NCBI GenBank assembly: GCA_051162045.1
Contig: JBISDI010000008.1
Source of the DNA: Anaerozeibacter quisquiliarum
GTDB lineage: Bacteria; Bacillota; Clostridia; Christensenellales; Aristaeellaceae
DNA: 64,000 nucleotides
Direction: 5' to 3' (one strand)
In this document: piece by piece, positions 41,771 to 50,869 of the stretch
Numbering within the stretch: the stretch's first letter is position 1
Layout: the number at the start of each line of letters is the position of its first letter
Made by a program: the position numbers and the translations under genes
Notes under the pieces: generated by a model
Database searches by the model: none
The model's input: only the letters and a program-made list of their open reading frames with translations
Told to the model about the DNA's origin: nothing

Positions 41771-41987
41771 GTTGGGACTACGGGCATCGGGTTGCTGAAT
41801 TCCCCGCGGGAAATTCCGGGCGCAATCCGGCTGCCGGAATCAATTCCCCGTCGGGGCGCGCCCGACAGCGCCCAGTGGGCAAGAAAGGGAGGGCGCCGGC
41901 CCTCCAAACCTCCCCCGGGGGTAAGTGATCTCTCTGGGGTCAAAATACCATCGATACTGCGGCCATTTGGAAGGAGTGTGGGTTCGG
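41771..41987 (+). other. Leader region of the PRPP-synthetase operon
   Basis: No gene. Several GC-rich self-complementary stretches are present, for example GGAGGGCGCCGGCCCTCC near 41890 and GAATTCCCCGCGGGAAATTC near 41800. AAGGAG at 41971-41976 serves the next gene. No known riboswitch pattern was recognised. Confidence 0.4.
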
Positions 41988-42989
41988 TTGTTCCAGGATT
42001 CGAACATTGCGGTGTTCGCGGGCAGCGGCGGCTACGCATTTGCGGAGCGCATGTGCAGGTACATGGGCAGGAAGCTCGGCTCGTCGCAGGTGATCCGGTT
42101 TTCGGACGGCAACACGTTCGTGCGCATCAACGAGTCGGTGCGCGACCGTAACGTGTACTTTGTGCAGCCAATCGGCACCAACCCCAACGACGAGTTCGTG
42201 GAGATCCTGTTTTTTGTGGACGCTCTCAAGCGCTCAAACGCCCTGTCGGTCACGCTGGTGATGCCCTACTTCGGCTATGCCAAGGGCGATAAGAAAGACG
42301 AGCCGCGCGTGTCGATCCGCGCGCGCGTGTGCGCGGAGTCGATGGAGCTGTCCGGCTGCGACCGCTTCATCACAATGGATCTTCACTCGCCGCAGGTGCA
42401 GGGCTTCTTCAAGCGCCCGATGGATCACCTGTACGCCATGCCCATGCTGTGCGAGACGGCGCGCAAGTCCTACGACCTCTCCAACTGCGTCGTGGTGTCG
42501 CCCGACGCCGGCTTCGCCAAGCAGGCGCGCAAATTCGGCGCGTGGCTGGATATGCCGATCGCCATCGGCGACAAGCAGCGCACCGATCATTCCGAAAACG
42601 CGCAGGTGCTGGAAATCCTCGGCGACGTTCAGGGCAAGGACTGCCTGATCGTGGACGACTTCACCACATCCGGCGGCACGCTGGTCAACGTGGCGCACGC
42701 GCTCAAGGGCAAGGGTGCGAAGAAGATCCGCGCGATGCTCAGCCATAACATCGTGTCCAAGCAGGGCGTTGAGCTGATTAACCAGAGTCCGATCGACACC
42801 GTGCTGTCCACCGATACCATTTTCAACCCCAACATCGTGGGTCAGGACAAGTTCCAGATGGTGTCGGTCGCGCCCATGTTTGCCGAGACCATCATCCGCT
42901 ACTACAACATTCAATCGATCAACGACATGTTCACCCAACTGCCCGATCACATCGTGAACGCCGGCATCGAACTGGCCAAGATCGGATGA
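41988..42989 (+). CDS. prs: Ribose-phosphate pyrophosphokinase, divergent type
   Basis: Makes PRPP from ribose 5-phosphate and ATP, feeding the purine operon and HPRT in this window. The protein has 333 residues with two PRTase-type domains: VIRFSDGNTFVRINESVRDRNVYFVQ, VTLVMPYFGYAKGDKKDEPR (ATP/flexible-loop region), ITMDLHSPQVQGFF and the PRPP loop CLIVDDFTTSGGTLVN. The usual bacterial loop is VDDMIDTAGT, so this one is unusual and closer in form to plant class II enzymes. The start is TTG at 41988 with AAGGAG 11 bases upstream. It overlaps the next gene by ATGA. Confidence 0.88.
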   Translation: MFQDSNIAVFAGSGGYAFAERMCRYMGRKLGSSQVIRFSDGNTFVRINESVRDRNVYFVQPIGTNPNDEFVEILFFVDALKRSNALSVTLVMPYFGYAKGDKKDEPRVSIRARVCAESMELSGCDRFITMDLHSPQVQGFFKRPMDHLYAMPMLCETARKSYDLSNCVVVSPDAGFAKQARKFGAWLDMPIAIGDKQRTDHSENAQVLEILGDVQGKDCLIVDDFTTSGGTLVNVAHALKGKGAKKIRAMLSHNIVSKQGVELINQSPIDTVLSTDTIFNPNIVGQDKFQMVSVAPMFAETIIRYYNIQSINDMFTQLPDHIVNAGIELAKIG

Positions 42990-44146
42990 AGTCCCTCAAG
43001 AGACGGCTGATCGCTCTGCGCAGCGCCCTCTACCGCGCCATGATGCGCGCGGCGGGGGCGCTGCTGCCGCTTGATCGGCACAAGACGGTGTACATGAGCT
43101 TCGGCGGGCACGCCTACTCCGACAATCCGCGCGCGGTGAGCGAGGCGATGAGCGCGCTTGACCCGCAGGCCCGGCCGGTCTGGCTGTTCACCGATTTGAA
43201 CAAGCCGCGCCCCGACATGCCGCAAAACGTGATTCCGGTGCGCGCGCACTCCTTGCGCGCCGTCTACCACATGGCCACCGCCTCCTGCTGGGTGCTCAAT
43301 CACCTGATGCCGCCCTACTTAGTCAAGCGCCGCGGGCAATGCTATGTGCAGACCTGGCACGGCGACCGCACGTTCAAGGTGGTGCTGCACGAATCGGGCA
43401 AGCGCGGCATCCCCGACCTCGATGTGATGGATCTGGGCGTGGTGGGCTCGGATCAGGGCGAGACCATCTTCCGGGACATGTTCGGGTACAAGGGGGAGCT
43501 TTTGCGCGTCGGCTCGCCGCGCAACGACGCGCTGATCCACTTGGACGATCAGGAGGCCGCGCGGATCCGGCGCGCGGTGGGCATCGGCGAAGACGAGCGC
43601 GTCGCGATGTACGCGCCCACGATGCGCGAACATCTGGCGCACACACAGCGCCGGCAGGACGTGCAGGCGCTCGACTTCAAGCGGCTGCTCGACCTGCTTG
43701 AGCAAAGAGACGGGCTTAGCTGGCGCCTGATCGTGCGCGCGCACTCGACGGTGAGCGGCCTCGGTGGCTATGCCGCGGACGCGCGCATCCTCGACCTGAG
43801 CGGCTACGAGGACATGCGCGACCTGCTTCAGATCTGCGATCTGCTGCTGACCGACTACTCGTCGAGCGCCTGCGACTTCCCGCTGACCGGCCGGCCGGTC
43901 GTGCTGTTCCAGCCCGACATCGACGAATATCGGGCGCGCGACCGCGCGCTGTGCTTCAAAATGGAGGATTCGCCGTTCCACGCCGCGCGCTCGCAGGCAG
44001 AGCTGGAGGATATCCTGCTGAGCATCGACGAGGACGGCGCGCGGGAAAACGCCCGCGCGATCGAACAATTCTTCGGCATCGACGAAACCGGCGAAGCCGC
44101 CAAACGCGTGGCCGAGTGGATATTGAGTAAAGGAGCATCCATATGA
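42986..44146 (+). CDS. CDP-glycerol glycerophosphotransferase (TagB/TagF-like) family protein
   Basis: Probable peripheral membrane transferase of teichoic-acid or related glycerol/ribitol-phosphate polymers, 386 residues. Family blocks: TVYMSFGGHAYSDNPRAVSEAM, YVQTWHGDRTFKVV with the catalytic-type His, LRVGSPRNDALI, YAPTMREH, and ICDLLLTDYSSSACDFPLTGRPVVLFQPD. The N-terminal ~30 residues are basic and amphipathic. It is translationally coupled (ATGA) to prs and pepF on either side, an odd trio functionally. Confidence 0.85.
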   Translation: MKSLKRRLIALRSALYRAMMRAAGALLPLDRHKTVYMSFGGHAYSDNPRAVSEAMSALDPQARPVWLFTDLNKPRPDMPQNVIPVRAHSLRAVYHMATASCWVLNHLMPPYLVKRRGQCYVQTWHGDRTFKVVLHESGKRGIPDLDVMDLGVVGSDQGETIFRDMFGYKGELLRVGSPRNDALIHLDDQEAARIRRAVGIGEDERVAMYAPTMREHLAHTQRRQDVQALDFKRLLDLLEQRDGLSWRLIVRAHSTVSGLGGYAADARILDLSGYEDMRDLLQICDLLLTDYSSSACDFPLTGRPVVLFQPDIDEYRARDRALCFKMEDSPFHAARSQAELEDILLSIDEDGARENARAIEQFFGIDETGEAAKRVAEWILSKGASI

Positions 44147-45915
44147 ACTGGGACTTGACCAAACTCTACCTGGACTTTGACGACCCGGCGCTGGAGGCCG
44201 ATTTTGCCGAGGCCGACCGGTTGTCGGGCGAACTCGAAGCGCTGCTCGCGCGCGCCGACCACGCGGACGAGCGGGGTGTGCTGACCTCCGTCATCCGCCT
44301 GGAGACCCAACTGGCCGCGAAGCTGAACCGCGCGGGGCAGTATGTGTTCCTGACGCTGGCGGCCGACGCCGACAACGAACCGGCGCAGAGCTGGTACGAC
44401 CGCCTCCGGCGCGCCGCCGTGCGCGCCGAGCAGATCTTAAGCGCCTGGGCGCGCTACGTGGGCGGGATAGACGATTTGCCGTCGGTGATCGCGACGGACG
44501 CGCTGCTGATCGAGCACGACTACCTGCTGCACCAATTAGAGGAGCGCGCGCGCCACACGCTGCCCGAGGCGATCGAGCCCGCGGTGCTTCAAATGCAGCT
44601 GACCGGCGGTCACGCGTGGGAGAAGCTGCGCGACATGCTGGACGCCGGGCATACGGTCGAATACCGGCTGGGCGGCGAAACGCAGACACTGACGCTCTCG
44701 GAGGTACGGCTCAAGGCCTACGCGCGCGAGGCCGAGGTGCGCAAGGCGGCCTACGAGGCCGAAATGGCCGGCTACAAGGCGATCGAAACGCCGATGGCGG
44801 CCTGCCTGAGCGCCATCAAGGGCGAGGCGCTGACGCTGATGGACATGAAGCATTACGCAAGCGTACTCGACGAGACGCTCGAGCAGGCGCACATCTCGCG
44901 CAAGGCGCTGGACGCGATGCTGGGCGCGATCGAGGAGGCGCTGCCGATGTTCCGGCGGTATCTGCGCGCCAAGGCCCGGCACCTGGGCCATGCGGGCGGG
45001 CTCCCCTTCTACGACCTGTTCGCGCCGCTGGGCGCGGCGGGCGAGGGCTATACGCTGGACGAGGCGCGCGCGCTGCTGACCGAGGCGCTGGGCGCGTTCA
45101 GCCCGCGGCTGGGCGCGCTGATTGAGCGCGCGTTCGAGGAAAGGTGGATCGACGCCTACCCGCGCGCGGGCAAGCAGGGCGGCGCGTTCTGCTCGGATGC
45201 GTACGCGCTGGGGATCAGCTACGTGCTGACCAATTTCGACGGCTCGATGAACGCGGTGAGCACGCTGGCGCACGAACTCGGCCATGCCTACCATAACCAG
45301 CAGCTGTACAAGAACAGCATCCTGAACAGCGACGCGCCGATGACGCTGGCGGAGACGGCCTCGATCTTCAATGAGACGCTGCTGACCGAGCGGCTGCTTG
45401 CGCGGGCGACGCCGCCCGAGCAGCTGATGCTCATCGATCAGGAACTGACCGAGGCCACACAGACGGTGGTGGACATCCTGTCGCGGTACTACTTCGAGAC
45501 GGACGTGATCGAGGCGCGCAAGCAGCGCTCGCTGACCTCGAAGGATTTTCAGCGCATGATGCTGGACGCCCAGCGCCGCGCGTACTCAGACGGGCTCGAC
45601 GATAAGGTAATGCACCCCTACATGTGGGCCTGCAAGGGCCACTACTACGGCCCCGGCCTGCACTTCTACAACTTCCCGTACGCGTTCGGGCTGCTGTTCG
45701 GCAAGGGCCTCTACCGTGTGCTCAGCGCGGAGCCGAACGGCGCGGCGGAGCGCTACGAGGAGCTGCTGCGCCGCACGACGCTGTCGGACGCGGCCGATGT
45801 GGCGCGCGGTATGGGCATCGACATCGAGGATCGCGCGTTCTGGCGCGGCGCGCTCGGCCTGATCGGCGAATCGGTCGGCCGGTTCGAGGCGTTGCTCGGG
45901 GATTACGCGAAGTAG
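44143..45915 (+). CDS. pepF: Oligoendopeptidase F family metallopeptidase (M3)
   Basis: Cytoplasmic zinc oligopeptidase of 590 residues. The zinc motif HELGH lies at about residue 377 (STLAHELGHAYHNQQ), with the third ligand in ETASIFNETLL downstream. The N-terminal helical region and KGLYRVLSAEPNG/YNFPYAFGLLFGKGL C-terminal blocks fit PepF. Starts at an ATGA overlap with the transferase gene and ends 13 bases inside the convergent purL gene. Confidence 0.94.
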   Translation: MNWDLTKLYLDFDDPALEADFAEADRLSGELEALLARADHADERGVLTSVIRLETQLAAKLNRAGQYVFLTLAADADNEPAQSWYDRLRRAAVRAEQILSAWARYVGGIDDLPSVIATDALLIEHDYLLHQLEERARHTLPEAIEPAVLQMQLTGGHAWEKLRDMLDAGHTVEYRLGGETQTLTLSEVRLKAYAREAEVRKAAYEAEMAGYKAIETPMAACLSAIKGEALTLMDMKHYASVLDETLEQAHISRKALDAMLGAIEEALPMFRRYLRAKARHLGHAGGLPFYDLFAPLGAAGEGYTLDEARALLTEALGAFSPRLGALIERAFEERWIDAYPRAGKQGGAFCSDAYALGISYVLTNFDGSMNAVSTLAHELGHAYHNQQLYKNSILNSDAPMTLAETASIFNETLLTERLLARATPPEQLMLIDQELTEATQTVVDILSRYYFETDVIEARKQRSLTSKDFQRMMLDAQRRAYSDGLDDKVMHPYMWACKGHYYGPGLHFYNFPYAFGLLFGKGLYRVLSAEPNGAAERYEELLRRTTLSDAADVARGMGIDIEDRAFWRGALGLIGESVGRFEALLGDYAK

Positions 45916-48900
45916 TCGACCGCGCCGCGGAACATGGTGTTTGCCTTGTCACCGGGCACGTTTCGGTAGAGCCAGGGGCCGCTGCGCTCGAAGTGAGCCA
46001 TGCGGCCGAACACGCGGCCGTCGGGGGAGGTAATGCCTTCCACGGCGGCCGTCGAGCCGTTGGGATTGATGGCGATGTCCATCGAGGGCGCGCCCGCTTC
46101 GTCGCAGTACTGCGTCGCGATCTGGCCGTTCGCGCACAGCGACCGCAGCAGCTCCGGCTCGATGATGAAGCGCCCCTCGCCGTGGGAGACGGGCGCCATG
46201 CGCGTGGCGCCGACCGGCTCGTGCATCAGCCAGGGCGACATGTTGGAGGCCACGCGCACCCGGACGAGCCGCGACTGATGCCGCCCGATTTGGTTGAAGG
46301 TCAGGGTCGGGCTGGACCTGACCGCGTCACGAACCTCGCCGAAGGGCACGAGCCCCAGCTTGACCAGCGCCTGGAAGCCGTTGCACACGCCGCCGACCAG
46401 CCCGTCCCGCGCGCCCAGCAGCTCCATCAACCGATCCCGGACGCGCGGGTTGCGCAAGAGGGCGGTGATGAACTTGCCGGAGCCGTCCGGCTCGTCGCCC
46501 CCGGAGAAGCCGCCGGGGATGAACACGATTTGGCTTGCGCCGATCTCGCCGGCGAATTGCCTTGCCGATTCCGCCACCGCCGCAGCCGACAGGTTGCGCA
46601 CCACGAATACCCGCGCTTCGGCCCCCGCCGCCTCGAACGCGCGCGCGGAGTCGTACTCGCAGTTGGTGCCCGGGAACACCGGGATCAGCACCCGGGGTTT
46701 TGCGATCTTCGCGCGGGGCTTCACGCGCTCCGCCGCCTCATGGCTGAACACCTCGACCGCCGCCCCGCCCGCGCTCCCCGAAGGGAACACGCCCTCGAGC
46801 GTCCCGTCGTACCGAGCTTCCAGCGCGGGGATCGGAATGCCGTTCAGCGCATAGGCGGTGACGGTTTCCCCCAGCGGCTCGCCGATTTCCGGCGCGCCGT
46901 CTGTAAGCTCCGCGACGAAGGCGCCGGGCGGGGCCTCGAAGGCCCTGTTCAAATCAAATCCCGGCGCGAAGTTGAAGCCGACCCCATTGCCCAGGCACAT
47001 CTTGAACACCGCGGCGGCAACGCCGCCGAAGCCCGGCACCATCGCGGAGGCGATTTCGCCCGCCCGGATCATGGCCTGTGCGCGGTCAAACACCGCCCTT
47101 AGCGCCTCGGGGTCGGGCAGGCCGTTCGCCCGGCATTCGGGCGCGATCAGCCGAACCCGCGCGCGCGCGCGCTTGAATTCGGGCGAGATCACGCGGGACG
47201 CGTCGGCGAGGCCCACCGCGAAGGAGATCAGCGTCGGCGGCACGTCCAGATCTTCGAACGAGCCGCTCATCGAATCCTTGCCCCCCACCGCCGCCACCCC
47301 CAGGTCCAGCTGCGCCGCGAGCGCGCCGAGCAGCGCCCCCAGCGGCTTGCCCCAGCGGCGCGCGTCGCCGGTCATCTTCTCAAAGTACTCCTGGAAGGTC
47401 AGGTGCGCGCCTCGCCAATCCCCGCCGACGGCGACGAGCCTTGCGATCGACTCCACCACCGCCCGATATGCGCCCCGGAAGGGGCTTTTTTCTGTTTCCA
47501 GGGGGTTGCCGCCCCAAGCCATCACCGAGCAGGTTTGCGTATGCCCGCTCGCCGCCGGAATCAGCGCCGCCATCGCTTGCGCCGGGGTGCGCTGCCGGAC
47601 GCCGCCGAAGGGCATCAGCACCGTGCCCGCGCCGACCGTGGCGTCAAACCGCTCGGCGAGGCCGCGCTTCGAGCAAGTGTTGAGGTCGGCGACCGCATCG
47701 AACAGCCTGGCCTCGAAGCCCTGCGCAGGCGTCAAAACGGCTTTCTCCGGCGCGGACACGCGTGCGCGCGCCGATCGGGACGCGCCGTTGGAATTGAGGA
47801 ACGCCCGCGACAAGTCCACAATGGTCTCGCCGTTCCAGGTCATCACCATGCGCTTATCCGCGGTGACGCGGGCGACGGCGGTCGCCTCCAGGTTCTCGGC
47901 GTCGGCCAGCGCCATGAACGCGGACACGTCTCTGGGCGCGAGCACCACCGCCATGCGCTCCTGCGACTCCGAGATGGCCAACTCCGTGCCGTCCAACCCC
48001 TCGTATTTCTTGGGCACGGCGTCAAGGTCGATCACAAGGCCGTCCGCCAGCTCGCCGATCGCCACCGACACGCCGCCCGCGCCGAAGTCGTTGCAGCGCT
48101 TAATCAGCCGGGCCGCGCGCGCGTCCCGGAACAGCCGTTGCAGCTTGCGCTCCTCGGGCGCGTTGCCCTTCTGCACCTCGGCGCCGCACTGCTCGAGCGA
48201 GCGCGCGTCGTGGGCCTTCGAGGAGCCGGTGGCCCCGCCGCAGCCGTCGCGCCCGGTGCGCCCGCCGAGCAGCACCACCACGTCGCCCGGCGCGGGTACC
48301 TCGCGCCGCACGTGATCGGCCGGGGCCGCGCCCACCACCGCGCCGATCTCCATGCGCTTGGCGGCGTAGCCGGGATGGTAGATTTCGTCCACGAGCCCCG
48401 TGGCCAGCCCGATCTGGTTGCCGTAGGATGCGTAGCCCGCCGCCGCCGTGGTCGTGAGTTTCTTTTGCGGCAGCTTGCCCGGCATCGTCCGCTCGATCGG
48501 GGCGGTGGGATCGGCCGCGCCGGTCACGCGCATCGCCTGATACACGTAGCCGCGCCCGGACAGCGGGTCGCGGATCGCGCCGCCGATGCAGGTGGCCGCG
48601 CCGCCGAACGGCTCGATCTCGGTGGGGTGGTTGTGGGTCTCGTTCTTGAACAGCAGCAGCCACGGCTGCTTCACGCCGTCCACGTCCACGCTGATTTTGA
48701 CCGTGCAGGCATTGATCTCGTCGGATTCGTCGAGGTCGGTGAGCACGCCCCTGGCCTTGAGCACCCGCGCGCCGATGGTGGCGATGTCCATCAAGGTAAC
48801 CGGCCTGTCCCCGCGCCCGAGCTCCACACGGGCGGCGAGGTAGCTTCGGTACGCCGCCTCCGCGTCCGGGTCGTCAAACGAGACCTCGGTCAGATGGGTC

Positions 48901-49583
48901 AGGAAGGTCGTGTGGCGGCAGTGGTCGGACCAGTAGGTGTCGATCACGCGCAGCTCGGTCAGCGTCGGGTCGCGCCGCTCGTCCCGGAAATACCGCTGGC
49001 AGAACGTAAGATCCGCCGCGTCCATCGCCAGCGAAAGCTCCGATCTCAGCGCGGCGCGGCCCGCCTCATCGAGCGCGCGGAAGCCCTCGAGCACCCTCAC
49101 CCGCCCCGGAGCCTCCGTGGGCATGGCGAGCGTCGCCATCGGCTCGAGCGATGCCTCGCGGCTCTCCACCGGATTGATTACGTACTGCTTTATCTGGGCG
49201 ATCGCCTCTTCCGAGAGTTTGCCCCGCAGCAGGTACACCCGCGCGGTGCGCACCAGCGGCTTTTCGCGCTGGGACGCAAGCCCAATGCACTGGGCGGCGG
49301 AGTCGGCGCGCTGATCGAACTGGCCCGGCAGGTACTCGACCGCGAAGGCCGCGCCGCCGTCCCGTGGGAGGTCAAAATACACCTCGTCGAGCTGGGGCTC
49401 GGAAAGGATCGTCCGGACGCTTTCGTCAAACAGCGCCCCATCGACGCCCTCGACGTCGTAGCGGTTCAGCAGGCGCAGGTTTTCAAGCCCTTCGATCTTG
49501 AGAAACGCGGTCAAGTCGCGCCCCAGCGCCTGCGCCTCCACGTCGAACCCCGATCGCTTTTCCACATATACCCGGTAGACCAT
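45903..49583 (-). CDS. purL: Phosphoribosylformylglycinamidine synthase, single-chain (PurL with glutaminase domain)
   Basis: Converts FGAR to FGAM using glutamine and ATP. The single chain of 1226 residues joins the PurS-like N-terminus, the two AIRS-like synthase halves (NACTVKISVDVDGVKQPWLLLFKNETHNHPTEIEPFGGAATCIGG spans one nucleotide-binding site) and a C-terminal class I glutaminase domain (VLIPVFPGTNCEYDSARAF; GGVCNGFQALVKLG with the nucleophilic Cys; MAHFER near the end). This is the clostridial-type fusion, distinct from the PurS/PurL/PurQ complex of Bacillus. Last gene of the operon, 1 base after purD, with its tail overlapping pepF. Confidence 0.95.
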   Translation of the reverse strand: MVYRVYVEKRSGFDVEAQALGRDLTAFLKIEGLENLRLLNRYDVEGVDGALFDESVRTILSEPQLDEVYFDLPRDGGAAFAVEYLPGQFDQRADSAAQCIGLASQREKPLVRTARVYLLRGKLSEEAIAQIKQYVINPVESREASLEPMATLAMPTEAPGRVRVLEGFRALDEAGRAALRSELSLAMDAADLTFCQRYFRDERRDPTLTELRVIDTYWSDHCRHTTFLTHLTEVSFDDPDAEAAYRSYLAARVELGRGDRPVTLMDIATIGARVLKARGVLTDLDESDEINACTVKISVDVDGVKQPWLLLFKNETHNHPTEIEPFGGAATCIGGAIRDPLSGRGYVYQAMRVTGAADPTAPIERTMPGKLPQKKLTTTAAAGYASYGNQIGLATGLVDEIYHPGYAAKRMEIGAVVGAAPADHVRREVPAPGDVVVLLGGRTGRDGCGGATGSSKAHDARSLEQCGAEVQKGNAPEERKLQRLFRDARAARLIKRCNDFGAGGVSVAIGELADGLVIDLDAVPKKYEGLDGTELAISESQERMAVVLAPRDVSAFMALADAENLEATAVARVTADKRMVMTWNGETIVDLSRAFLNSNGASRSARARVSAPEKAVLTPAQGFEARLFDAVADLNTCSKRGLAERFDATVGAGTVLMPFGGVRQRTPAQAMAALIPAASGHTQTCSVMAWGGNPLETEKSPFRGAYRAVVESIARLVAVGGDWRGAHLTFQEYFEKMTGDARRWGKPLGALLGALAAQLDLGVAAVGGKDSMSGSFEDLDVPPTLISFAVGLADASRVISPEFKRARARVRLIAPECRANGLPDPEALRAVFDRAQAMIRAGEIASAMVPGFGGVAAAVFKMCLGNGVGFNFAPGFDLNRAFEAPPGAFVAELTDGAPEIGEPLGETVTAYALNGIPIPALEARYDGTLEGVFPSGSAGGAAVEVFSHEAAERVKPRAKIAKPRVLIPVFPGTNCEYDSARAFEAAGAEARVFVVRNLSAAAVAESARQFAGEIGASQIVFIPGGFSGGDEPDGSGKFITALLRNPRVRDRLMELLGARDGLVGGVCNGFQALVKLGLVPFGEVRDAVRSSPTLTFNQIGRHQSRLVRVRVASNMSPWLMHEPVGATRMAPVSHGEGRFIIEPELLRSLCANGQIATQYCDEAGAPSMDIAINPNGSTAAVEGITSPDGRVFGRMAHFERSGPWLYRNVPGDKANTMFRGAVDYFA

Positions 49584-49584
49584 G

Positions 49585-50853
49585 CTACTCTCTCCTCTCC
49601 AGCGCGCGCCGGCCGATGTCCCGGCGGAAGAACGCGCCCTCGAACCGCACGCGCGCGGCCGCTTCCGTCGCGCGCTCTACGGCGGTTGCGAGGTCGTCCG
49701 CCGCGGCCGTCATGCCCAGCACACGGCCGCCGTTCGTGACCAGCGCGCCGCCCTTTAGCGCCGTGCCGCTGTGGAATGCGCGCGCGAGTCCGTCCGCGCC
49801 GTTCAAGCAGACGGGCAGTCCCTTCTCATACGGCCCCGGATACCCGCCCGAGGCGACGACGACCACGCAACTGGCCCCGTCCCGGAAGCGCACGTCCGCC
49901 TCGGCCAGGCGCTCATCCTCGACCGAGATCAGGATGTCCAGCAGGTCGCTTTCGAGCAGCGACAGCACCGCCTGCGCCTCGGGGTCGCCGAAGCGGGCGT
50001 TGTACTCGATCACCTTCGGGCCGTCCGCCGTCAGCATCAGCCCGAAATACAGGCAGCCCTTGAACGGGCGGCCCTCCTTGCGCATGGCCTCTACCGTGGG
50101 CAGGAAGATCTCCCGCATGGCGCGCTGCGCGACTTCCGGCGTGTAGAAGGGGCTCGGCGCGATCACGCCCATGCCGCCGGTGTTGGGGCCCCGGTCGCCG
50201 TCGAAGGCGCGCTTGTGATCCATCGACGAGATCATCGGGCGCAGTGTGTGCCCGTCGGTGAACGCCAGCACCGTGACCTCCGGCCCTTCGAGGCATTCCT
50301 CGATCACCACGCGCCGCCCGCCCTCGCCGAACGCGCCCTCGGCCATCATGGCGTGCACGGCCTCGCGCGCTTCCCCGAAATCCCGCGCGATCACCACGCC
50401 CTTGCCCAGCGCCAGTCCGTCCGCCTTGACCACCCGCGGGAAGCTTACGTCCGCGAGGTAGGCAATCGCCTCGGCCTCGCCGTCAAATGTCCGGTAGGCG
50501 GCGGTCGGAACTGCGTACCGGCGCATCAAATCCTTCGCATAGATCTTGCTGCTCTCGATCATGGCGGCGGCCTTCGTCGGCCCGAAGCAGCGGATGCCCG
50601 CCTCGTGCAGCCGATCCACCGCACCCAGCGCCAGCGGGTCGTCGGGCGCGACCACCGCGAAGTCGATCCGGTGTTCCTTTGCGAACCGGACGAGTCCTTC
50701 TATGTCGGTGGCGGCGATGGGCACGCACTTCGCCACCTGCGCGATGCCCGCGTTGCCCGGCAGCGCGTAGAGCGCCCTCACCCGTTTGTTCTCCGCGATC
50801 TTGACGGCCAGCGCATGCTCGCGCCCGCCCCCGCCCACGATCATGACATTCAT
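49585..50853 (-). CDS. purD: Phosphoribosylamine-glycine ligase
   Basis: ATP-grasp enzyme of 422 residues making GAR from phosphoribosylamine and glycine. N-terminal MNVMIVGGGGREHALAVKI, then FAVVAPDDPLALGAVD, the ATP-grasp core (FPRVVKADGLALGKGVVIARD; EECLEGPEVTVLAFTDG; FGDPEAQAVLSLLESDL). AGAGGGAAATG precedes the start, 16 bases after the AICAR transformylase gene. Confidence 0.95.
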   Translation of the reverse strand: MNVMIVGGGGREHALAVKIAENKRVRALYALPGNAGIAQVAKCVPIAATDIEGLVRFAKEHRIDFAVVAPDDPLALGAVDRLHEAGIRCFGPTKAAAMIESSKIYAKDLMRRYAVPTAAYRTFDGEAEAIAYLADVSFPRVVKADGLALGKGVVIARDFGEAREAVHAMMAEGAFGEGGRRVVIEECLEGPEVTVLAFTDGHTLRPMISSMDHKRAFDGDRGPNTGGMGVIAPSPFYTPEVAQRAMREIFLPTVEAMRKEGRPFKGCLYFGLMLTADGPKVIEYNARFGDPEAQAVLSLLESDLLDILISVEDERLAEADVRFRDGASCVVVVASGGYPGPYEKGLPVCLNGADGLARAFHSGTALKGGALVTNGGRVLGMTAAADDLATAVERATEAAARVRFEGAFFRRDIGRRALERRE

Positions 50854-50869
50854 GTCATTTCCCTCTCGT

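Noticed and set aside
47403..49739. A 778-codon plus-strand frame opposite purL
   Set aside because: Shadow of purL; long stop-free antisense frames are common in this GC-rich sequence.
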